Shown here in pieces: positions 57,748 through 64,000 of a stretch of DNA of 64,000 nt. Origin of the DNA: Farysia itapuensis (taxonomy: Eukaryota > Basidiomycota > Ustilaginomycetes > Ustilaginales > Ustilaginaceae). Numbering within the stretch: the first letter of the stretch is position 1; every line of letters starts with the position of its first letter. The stretch is from contig JALBYC010000005.1 in the NCBI GenBank assembly GCA_023212645.1, positions 186,001 through 250,000 of the forward strand. The letters run 5' to 3'. Below the pieces are notes generated by a model. That model made no database searches. It saw only the letters and a program-made list of their open reading frames with translations, and was not told the DNA's origin. Position numbers and translations under genes: made by a program.

Positions 57748-60276
57748 CTAGCTTCGACCAAACCAACCCCCGAGCCATCCCTTTTTCTTTGCGGCAGCAT
57801 CGGTGGCTTCCTGCTCTTCGTCAACAGCGTTTCCGGGATCGTAAGCGAGGGAAAAGTCTCCTTCGTCGCCACTTTCCTCGACTTCGTCATCTTCTTGGTC
57901 TTGGAAGACGTCATCACCATCTTCGGCATCGTCGTCCCCGTGCTCGACTGCAGGAGTGGCAGATGTTGCGACAGACGGCTTTCGAGTTGGCTGAACGGTC
58001 TTGTGAGCGGGTGCGTCCTTCTCATGCTCCACCTCGGCGCGAACGTTGCTTGGAATCTGGCGCGCCTCGTCGAGGCTGACGGGATCGAAGTCGATGTACT
58101 TGCGTGCCATTTCCTGCAGCGTCTGACCGGCCCTCGAGCTAGACATGGCCGAAGCGCCGGCTGAGCGGGGTTTCGCTGTCCTTTGCTCGTCGCGGCACAT
58201 GCTTTTCTGAATAGCGCGCTTCAGGCTTGCGAGAATCTGATCAGAGTGGTCGAATACAGAGTCGGCGCCACTGTCGGACTTGATGCGGGGAGGGAAATCT
58301 GAATCTTCCTCTTCCACATCTTCGGCAAGGTCGGCAGACTGTCGAGCCTGACGGATGTAAAGCTGGGCGCGGGTCAACAGCAGGATTGCCTCAGCATGTG
58401 CGCCCGAGAGGGAAAACGCGCGGGCGAGGTGACGCAGCACTTCGCTTCGGAACCAAGCCGCTTTTGCTTCGACCAAGCTCGAGACATCCGGCTCGGATTC
58501 TACAAGAGAAATGGAGCCCATGGCTGCCAGGCTGGTCTCGGCAGCATCGAGAAGCTTGGCAAGCGAAGGAACAGCTCGCGCACCGCGACGCTTAGCTTTC
58601 TGTGAAGCAACGCTTCTAGCTCTATTTTCTCGAGCAAGAGTCTGGCGTCGGCGCAACGCACGTGTTCCGCTGCGTGCAGGCTTACGCATACCTTTACGAG
58701 GGCCTGATCGTGTCTTAGTCTTGGAGGCAGACGGGTCTTTGCGAATAGTCTTCTTTGCCATGGCAGGTTTCGACTTTGGCTTGCTCTTGCTGCGAGTTGT
58801 ACCTTTCCTTGCTGTTTTGTGCAATCGGGCCTCGACATTGTTGGCAGCTCGTTTGTCTCGCTTCTCAGCACGTCGTTCCACTTCGGCAACAAGGCGCAAG
58901 TTTCTCCAAACGCGCAGAGCCAGGAGACGGTAGAAGATGAAGTCGTGTGCTGTCTGCAGGTCTTTGCTGGCGAGCTCTTGACGCGATCCAGCATTTTTGG
59001 ACAGAGTTTCTGCGTTGTCGTCGACGAGCTTTCGTGCAACGTTCTCGGCATCCGTCATAGCACTGAGTGCTCGGTCGAAAGGGTCGAGCTCGGTGCGTCC
59101 TGCTTTGCCTAGTCGAGCTGTGGAGGACGAGGCTCGGGCGTTGCCGGCACTCTGAGTGAGATCTCTCTTCTTAGCTTTGCGCTGAGCATGTGAGAGTCTG
59201 ACACGCTTGACGTCCTTTTGAGCAGTGTTTTTCTTGGGCTGCGCTTCAGCAGCTTCCTCGCCTAAGGCTTCGACCTTGATGGAGTCGCGGAGGAGAGCTT
59301 CTTCGTCTTGGGCGTGCACAATTGTGTCCAGCAGCTCTGGGTTTCGGACAGGAACCTCGTGACCGTGCCAGCTAAGCGACACAGTCTGTTTTTTCGTGTC
59401 TCCGGCGTTGCTCTTTGCGGAAGAGAGCTCGTTAAGAAGCGAAGCATAGCCAGGGCACACTTCCTCGCACACCGCCGAGCTCGCAGTAGACTTTGCGATC
59501 TCATCCAGATCTTGACCGCTGAGCTGGAGCTGGTAGACACAGTAGCGCATCTGACCTTCGCTCGAGTCGATGAAGCTGTTGGCAAGTGCCTCGGATCGAC
59601 TCGTTGGGCTGGTTTCAGCGATGGCGTTGAGGAGGAGCCGGGCCACGGAGAAGGCCTCCAGGGTCTTGTCCCAATTGCCGCGATCGAAGATAGCATTGGC
59701 TTTAATGATGACTTTGTAAGCCGCAGTCTCGGCACGGGCATAGACGTCAAAGCGACCGGAAAGAGCATTGATCAAGTCGTAAAGGGACGTGGACCACTTG
59801 ACTGCTCTTCGAAGTCTCGAGTACCCACGCTTCTGTTCGCTGTGGTCAGTCTGCCTGCGCAGTTCCTGTGAGTAGGCCCATGCACGCTCTGATTCGAACA
59901 GAAGCAACTGAGCGGCGCGATCGTCCTTGACCTGACTAACATCGAGAATCTGCGGAGTGAAGACGTTGCCATGACCTTTGGCGGCGGCGCTCTGGGCAGC
60001 AGCTGCCTGAGCTTTTTTCGGCTTCTTGGTCTTAGCGCCCCTAGCAGCTTTGGCCTTGTTTGACTCAATCTTTTGCGTGCCATCGGTATGGGTGAGCTGA
60101 AGCAGTTCGCGGAGACGATGTACCTTGGCGGCACAGTAGTGACGGTAGCGTGTGTAGTCCTGAACACGCATGCCGTGCTCACTTCTAGCCTCGGTGATCA
60201 GCTGGAGCAGCGGAAAGGGGATGGGCTTGCTGCCATGCTCGGCAGCTTGATCTTGTTTCGAAAGATCCAGTTCCAT
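57748..60276 (-). CDS. SRP68: Signal recognition particle subunit SRP68
   Basis: 842 residues from ATG at 60276. N-terminal RNA-binding domain: PFPLLQLITEARSEHGMRVQDYTRYRHYCAAKVHRLRELL (about 20-60), the diagnostic SRP68 opening, then KWSTSLYDLINALSGRFDVYARAETAAYKVIIKAN. TPR-like helical repeats cover about 130-700, interrupted by a very basic stretch at about 480-580 (Arg/Lys/Ser-rich, with KSKPKSKPAMAKK) that is not seen in all orthologues. The C-terminus (about 690-842) would bind SRP72, and its end is acidic. SRP68/72 is the largest SRP subunit pair, shapes 7SL RNA and helps target ribosomes to the ER. Intronless. It starts 735 bp from the divergent BTA1 gene. Confidence 0.93.
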   Translation of the reverse strand: MELDLSKQDQAAEHGSKPIPFPLLQLITEARSEHGMRVQDYTRYRHYCAAKVHRLRELLQLTHTDGTQKIESNKAKAARGAKTKKPKKAQAAAAQSAAAKGHGNVFTPQILDVSQVKDDRAAQLLLFESERAWAYSQELRRQTDHSEQKRGYSRLRRAVKWSTSLYDLINALSGRFDVYARAETAAYKVIIKANAIFDRGNWDKTLEAFSVARLLLNAIAETSPTSRSEALANSFIDSSEGQMRYCVYQLQLSGQDLDEIAKSTASSAVCEEVCPGYASLLNELSSAKSNAGDTKKQTVSLSWHGHEVPVRNPELLDTIVHAQDEEALLRDSIKVEALGEEAAEAQPKKNTAQKDVKRVRLSHAQRKAKKRDLTQSAGNARASSSTARLGKAGRTELDPFDRALSAMTDAENVARKLVDDNAETLSKNAGSRQELASKDLQTAHDFIFYRLLALRVWRNLRLVAEVERRAEKRDKRAANNVEARLHKTARKGTTRSKSKPKSKPAMAKKTIRKDPSASKTKTRSGPRKGMRKPARSGTRALRRRQTLARENRARSVASQKAKRRGARAVPSLAKLLDAAETSLAAMGSISLVESEPDVSSLVEAKAAWFRSEVLRHLARAFSLSGAHAEAILLLTRAQLYIRQARQSADLAEDVEEEDSDFPPRIKSDSGADSVFDHSDQILASLKRAIQKSMCRDEQRTAKPRSAGASAMSSSRAGQTLQEMARKYIDFDPVSLDEARQIPSNVRAEVEHEKDAPAHKTVQPTRKPSVATSATPAVEHGDDDAEDGDDVFQDQEDDEVEESGDEGDFSLAYDPGNAVDEEQEATDAAAKKKGWLGGWFGRS

Positions 60277-61011
60277 CTTTCCTCCCAATCAAAGTGACTA
60301 TGGTGATGATTAGAGCGAGAACATGATCGTCCGACTGCGACTTGTTCTAAACCGCAGCCAGGCGCGCCGCTACTGACACGGCCGAGAACAGCTATATGAT
60401 CTAACAAATCTTTGCGAACACGAAGCTATATACTATATAGCTATATGAAGCTATCTAGCTATCGAGCTATCAAGCTGTACGAAGATATCACATACGTGAT
60501 GTCGGAGGTTGAGCAAGGCTTCATGGAACCGCTAGCTGACGAAGCTGTGAGACTGCAAGGAGAACAGCAGCTGAGGGCAAGTAGGCCGAGGAAATGACCA
60601 CGTTCGTTGCACGGACCAGATTCGACTAGCGAGGGAACGTGTTGCGCTTTTTGCATTTCTTGACAGCCCAACACCCTTCATGCAACGCCCTCTTTCAGAA
60701 GAAAGCCTTCAGCCCCCCCACACGTTTTAGCTTTCTAGCCAAATGTTGCAGCCCGAACCGTGCGTTTCTCTGCCTAACAGCGTGAGCTCAACAGATGCAA
60801 GGCAAACAGGCTCCACTGTTGGTTGGCCTCCGCGCTCGCGTTAGCTGCACCGCTTCATATGCCCAACGCTGCCGGCCTCGTCTGAGTTTCTCGCTTTACT
60901 TTGAGTAGCAGCCGCTCATTTAAGACCTTGCGCAACACGCTCTTATCATTCCTCCTTCCCAACTTCAACACCTTCCAGCAGAGCTCAACGCTTTTGCTCC
61001 CATCATTCACA
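60277..61011. other. Divergent region SRP68 / BTA1 with AGCTAT repeats
   Basis: 735 bp. No gene is recognised. It contains a perfect A/T-rich palindrome (60424-60442) followed by AGCTAT/AGCTATC repeats to about 60476. The BTA1 side (60900-61011) is pyrimidine-rich, probably the 5' leader. Confidence 0.45.
60424..60476. repeat. AGCTATATA palindrome and AGCTAT tandem repeats
   Basis: AGCTATATA-C-TATATAGCT is a perfect inverted repeat (9-bp arms, one-base spacer; 60424-60432 and 60434-60442). It is followed by four AGCTAT(C) units in CTATATGAAGCTATCTAGCTATCGAGCTATC. It is unusually A/T-rich for the region. Confidence 0.8.
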
Positions 61012-63459
61012 ATGAGCAGCTTTGTAGGCTCTAAGGTAGCAGCGACGCCGCTGGCCCATCTCTACAGCTACGCACCCCCGTCTCTGGTAAATGCAGCTGC
61101 CGTGCTGAGTGTGGTCGTCACTATTGTTGGCCTTGCTGCTTCAGTAAGCAAGAGAGTACGTGATGTCCTCGTCTTCAGCTACATTTGCTTCCTCCAGCCG
61201 TTGGGCAAGACTGCAAACCAGGCAGAGCGTCTAGACAAGTTCTACCAGAACCAAGCCAGCGTATACGATTCGACGCGCTCTGGTCTGTTGCGTGGTCGCA
61301 AAACAATGCTGAAGTTGTGCGCAGCACAGCTCCGTGACATGCAAGCGAGCAAGCCGGGTAAGCCCCTTGTCTGGGTCGACATCGGTGGTGGTACTGGCTG
61401 GAACATCGAGCAGATGAACGAATTCTTCCCTATCAGCCAGCTCTCTCAGGTCTATCTGATTGACCTATGTGAGCCTCTTCTCGAGGTGGCTCGCAAGCGC
61501 TTTGCCGCCAAAGGCTTCAAAAATGTGCAAGTGCTGTGCCAGGACGCTAGCCAGTTCTCCATGCCCGATCTTGGCGGCGAGCAAAAGGTCGACCTGTTCA
61601 CATGCAGCTACTCTATCAGTATGATCCCGCCCTTCTACGCCGTACTGGACCGGATCAATCAGTTCTTGGACCCGGAAACCGGCGTGTTTGGCGTTGTCGA
61701 CTTTTACGTTTCTGCCAGCGGTACATCTACCAGTAAAAGCCCATGGATCGGCGGCGACACTCGTCGTCAGTGTGGCTGGCTCAGTCGTTGGTTCTGGAGC
61801 ATGTGGTTTTCTTTTGATCACATCGAGCTGCACCCAGCACGAAGAGATTATCTCGAGCACAAATTCGGCACCATCAAGTGCTACAACGGTCGTAATCGAT
61901 TCATTCTTCCCTTTATCGTTCGCATCCCATACTACATCTGGCTCGGCGTTTCTCGCGAGCGAGATACCACCAAAGCAATTCAAGCATTCGAGGTCGAGGC
62001 CGGGAACAGAGTCGTCGTTCCGCCTTCCTTTCCGGAACTCTCGTACCTACACCCCGAGCATACTTCCGCAACCTCGACCGCTACGGAAAAGATTGCCGAC
62101 CGAGCAGACGACACTTCCCGACTGATCCGACGCAGGGTGTCAGAGGCAACAAGTGACAGCGAAGCTAGCTCGAGCGGGCCCGTCAAGCTTGACCTCGGCC
62201 CCAGCTTTCCATTGAGCTCGTTTCACTACCAGAAGCGACAGTGGCGCTTGCCCTTCGTGGACAACGAATTCAGCGACATGTTCCGTACCTGGATCTACGG
62301 CTTTACCTGGGAGGATCCATACGTTGATATGGAGCACCTGGATTTGGGCAAAGACGATTCCATTTTGTGCATCACTTCAGCTGGCGACAATGCCTTGCAT
62401 TACGCTATCGCGGGTAAACCGCAGAGGATTCATGCAGTGGACATGAACCCATGCCAGGGTCATTTGCTTGAGCTCAAGCTGGCATGCATTGCATCCTTGT
62501 CCTACGATGAGATGTGGCGCATGTTCGGCGAAGGCAAGATCGACAATTTCCGCGAGCTACTCGACAGCAAGATATCTCCCTATCTTTCTTCTCACGCCTA
62601 CCAGTTTTGGCGTTTGAACACATCCGCTTTTGACAAGGCTTTCTACTTCCGTGGCTATTCTGGTCATGCACTGCGATTGGCCAAGTTCGCATTTACCGTC
62701 ACAGGTGTACGCAAGTATGTCGAGAAGATGTGCAATGCCGAGACCGTAGAGGAACAGCAGAAAGTGTGGAACGCGAAGCTGCGATCCAAGCTGATCAACA
62801 AGCCGCTGATTCGCTTGTTCCTCTCCAATCCGGCCTTTTTGTGGAATGCACTGGGTGTGCCCATGAATCAGTATCAGATCTTCCTCAACGAGGGAATCTC
62901 GGCAGAGCAATTCGCCATTGACACCCTCGACTCGATCCCGAGTCGGTCATTGATTCGAAATGACAACTACCACTACCGTTTGTGCTTGATGCACAACTAC
63001 ACGCCCGAAAGTTGCCCGTTGTACCTCAAGCCCGAGGGTTTTGCCACACTCAAAAAGCAAGCACTGACGCAAGGCCTAGACTCGTTCCGCTTGCACACTG
63101 ACTCGATTGTCAATGTTTTGCGCGGCTTCGAAGACGGCGCCTTGACGCGGGCTATCACTATGGATCACATGGACTGGTTCGACCCTGTACCCGCGTCACA
63201 GCCCGCTCCTACGATCAAGCAAGCCCGCAAGGACAATGACAAGTCCATCTCTGATTTGGACCGGGAAGTACGGGAGCTTTCGCGCGTCATTCGTCCTGGA
63301 GGCGCCGTGTTCTACCGCAGCGCCGCCAAGCGCCCTTGGTACAACCAGCGCTTCGAGCAGATGGGATTCCGTGTAGAGCCTGTCCACATCCGAGAAACAG
63401 GTCAGCCTATCGACAACGTCAACATGTACGCCAGCTTCTACAAAGCGACTCGCGTCTAG
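61012..63459 (+). CDS. BTA1: Betaine lipid synthase BTA1 (fused BtaB-like and BtaA-like domains)
   Basis: 815 residues from ATG at 61012. The N-terminus has a probable membrane helix (about 23-45). Residues 75-330 form a class I SAM-methyltransferase domain with motif I VWVDIGGGTGWNIE (about 120-133), VYLIDLCEPLLEVA and a FTCSYSISMIPPFYAVLD segment: the BtaB-like N-methyltransferase half. The C-terminal half (about 400-815) is BtaA-like, with TWIYGFTWEDPYVDMEHL, ILCITSAGDNALHYA, and HAVDMNPCQGHLLELKLA, the 3-amino-3-carboxypropyl transferase half (DUF3419). Together they make diacylglyceryl-N,N,N-trimethylhomoserine from diacylglycerol and S-adenosylmethionine. In other fungi BTA1 is induced on phosphate limitation and replaces phosphatidylcholine. 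Intronless. Confidence 0.93.
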   Translation: MSSFVGSKVAATPLAHLYSYAPPSLVNAAAVLSVVVTIVGLAASVSKRVRDVLVFSYICFLQPLGKTANQAERLDKFYQNQASVYDSTRSGLLRGRKTMLKLCAAQLRDMQASKPGKPLVWVDIGGGTGWNIEQMNEFFPISQLSQVYLIDLCEPLLEVARKRFAAKGFKNVQVLCQDASQFSMPDLGGEQKVDLFTCSYSISMIPPFYAVLDRINQFLDPETGVFGVVDFYVSASGTSTSKSPWIGGDTRRQCGWLSRWFWSMWFSFDHIELHPARRDYLEHKFGTIKCYNGRNRFILPFIVRIPYYIWLGVSRERDTTKAIQAFEVEAGNRVVVPPSFPELSYLHPEHTSATSTATEKIADRADDTSRLIRRRVSEATSDSEASSSGPVKLDLGPSFPLSSFHYQKRQWRLPFVDNEFSDMFRTWIYGFTWEDPYVDMEHLDLGKDDSILCITSAGDNALHYAIAGKPQRIHAVDMNPCQGHLLELKLACIASLSYDEMWRMFGEGKIDNFRELLDSKISPYLSSHAYQFWRLNTSAFDKAFYFRGYSGHALRLAKFAFTVTGVRKYVEKMCNAETVEEQQKVWNAKLRSKLINKPLIRLFLSNPAFLWNALGVPMNQYQIFLNEGISAEQFAIDTLDSIPSRSLIRNDNYHYRLCLMHNYTPESCPLYLKPEGFATLKKQALTQGLDSFRLHTDSIVNVLRGFEDGALTRAITMDHMDWFDPVPASQPAPTIKQARKDNDKSISDLDREVRELSRVIRPGGAVFYRSAAKRPWYNQRFEQMGFRVEPVHIRETGQPIDNVNMYASFYKATRV

Positions 63460-63630
63460 ACTATATCGTAACGCACTAGTCATTGCAATAGCATACAGAA
63501 TTTTACTTCTTTGATACAATTGAGGTGTAATTACGGCACGCAATTCTGGGCCTGCATGGCGCTGGAATTTGTGCATAACCGTACTTTGTGGGGGTTTCCG
63601 TACACACCATCATCGATGTCGTAGAACACA

Positions 63631-64000
63631 ATGAGCTTGGCTGCAAGTACAGCGACGAACGCTACAGAGCCTAGCAAACAGGGAGAGCAGGAGTCGCTTG
63701 CATCGCGTGCTGACTATCACCTCGACTACTCTCAATGGCAGTCTGACACTCCCACCTCGCCATCCTCCCTAGCCTTTGTCGACAGTCTGCGCAAGGCCAT
63801 GGTCGGGATTGGATTCTTCTACCTGTACAACACGCCTCTGGATGCACAGCGTACGCAGATGTTTGACCTCGTCGAGCGGTTCTTTGCCCTGCCGCTGGCG
63901 ACTCGACTGACGATCGATATGAATCGCAGCCGGCACTTTCGTGGATACTGCAAGTTTGGGGACGAGACGACAAAAGCGCGACCGGACTTGCGCGATCAAG
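63631..64000 (+). CDS. 2-oxoglutarate/Fe(II)-dependent oxygenase, N-terminal part; cut by the window end
   Basis: The frame runs from ATG at 63631 to the window end (123 codons). It shows the DIOX_N-type N-domain of the isopenicillin-N-synthase/flavanone-type family: FVDSLRKAMVGIGFFYLYNTPLD, then MFDLVERFFALPLATRLTIDMN and a HFRGYCKFGDETT segment typical of the F-x-G-Y-x-x-x-G-x-E-x-T motif. The catalytic H-x-D...H and R-x-S motifs would lie beyond the window. Substrate is unknown; fungal members act on small molecules or as demethylases. It follows BTA1 in the same direction after 171 bp. Confidence 0.75.
   Translation, partial: MSLAASTATNATEPSKQGEQESLASRADYHLDYSQWQSDTPTSPSSLAFVDSLRKAMVGIGFFYLYNTPLDAQRTQMFDLVERFFALPLATRLTIDMNRSRHFRGYCKFGDETTKARPDLRDQ

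Noticed and set aside
1..64000. Search for CRISPR arrays, bacterial insertion sequences, rRNA genes and attachment sites.
   Set aside because: None seen; the window is eukaryotic and repeats found are simple tandem or short palindromic elements.

Overview
The window looks like nuclear DNA of a smut-type basidiomycete, Ustilaginomycotina and most likely Ustilaginales. The evidence is compact, mostly intronless genes, short GT-AG introns confined to a few small genes, a VelB-type velvet regulator, a GPI-type glyoxal oxidase, a fused betaine-lipid synthase and Bem2/Vac8-class proteins. This assignment rests on gene content alone; no species is claimed. I count 26 protein genes, two of them cut by the window ends, and one intron-containing tRNA-Arg gene.

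Layout. 1-9.9 kb: 3'-truncated formin (-), mitochondrial ribosomal protein mS23, a GPI-type chitin deacetylase, a catalase-fold protein with a good TATA box, and RNase P/MRP subunit Pop4 (-). 9.9-16.5 kb: a 1.8 kb non-coding stretch, a VelB-like velvet factor, an 8-bp minisatellite, the four-exon COX6A gene and the two-exon VAC8 gene (-). 17-28.6 kb: a 1,388-residue unrecognised Ser-rich protein (-), glyoxal oxidase (-), three-exon COX7, six-exon Maf-like nucleotide pyrophosphatase (-) and four-exon D-amino-acid oxidase (-). 28.9-43.7 kb: PP4R3/Psy2 (-), Utp12/Dip2, a TBC Rab-GAP with a long tail (-), a CDC50 flippase subunit and a 4-coumarate-CoA-ligase-like enzyme (-). 43.9-45.9 kb: a small Cys-motif ORF beside about 1.2 kb of repeat-rich DNA. 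45.9-64 kb: giant Bem2-type RhoGAP, PSF2 (-), TVP38, an inositol/sugar transporter (-), tRNA-Arg(UCU) (-), SRP68 (-), BTA1 and the start of a 2-oxoglutarate oxygenase.

The genes form no obvious single pathway cluster. Several concern polarity, the cell surface and membranes: formin, Bem2, Vac8, TBC-GAP, Cdc50, Tvp38, chitin deacetylase, glyoxal oxidase and BTA1. Three are mitochondrial. Many neighbours are convergent with very short 3' gaps (79 bp for BEM2/PSF2, 39 bp for TVP38/transporter), so overlapping 3' UTRs are likely. I found no convincing new multi-gene system. The leads most worth checking are the D-amino-acid oxidase whose peroxisomal-type tail sits on a separate tiny exon, the repeat-rich block next to the Cys-motif ORF, the dispersed TGTGAGTC/TGACTCA repeat family, the large unrecognised Ser-rich protein and the fused BTA1.

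Limits: translations, splice sites and motif positions were read by eye. Family names come from recalled sequence patterns, not database searches.
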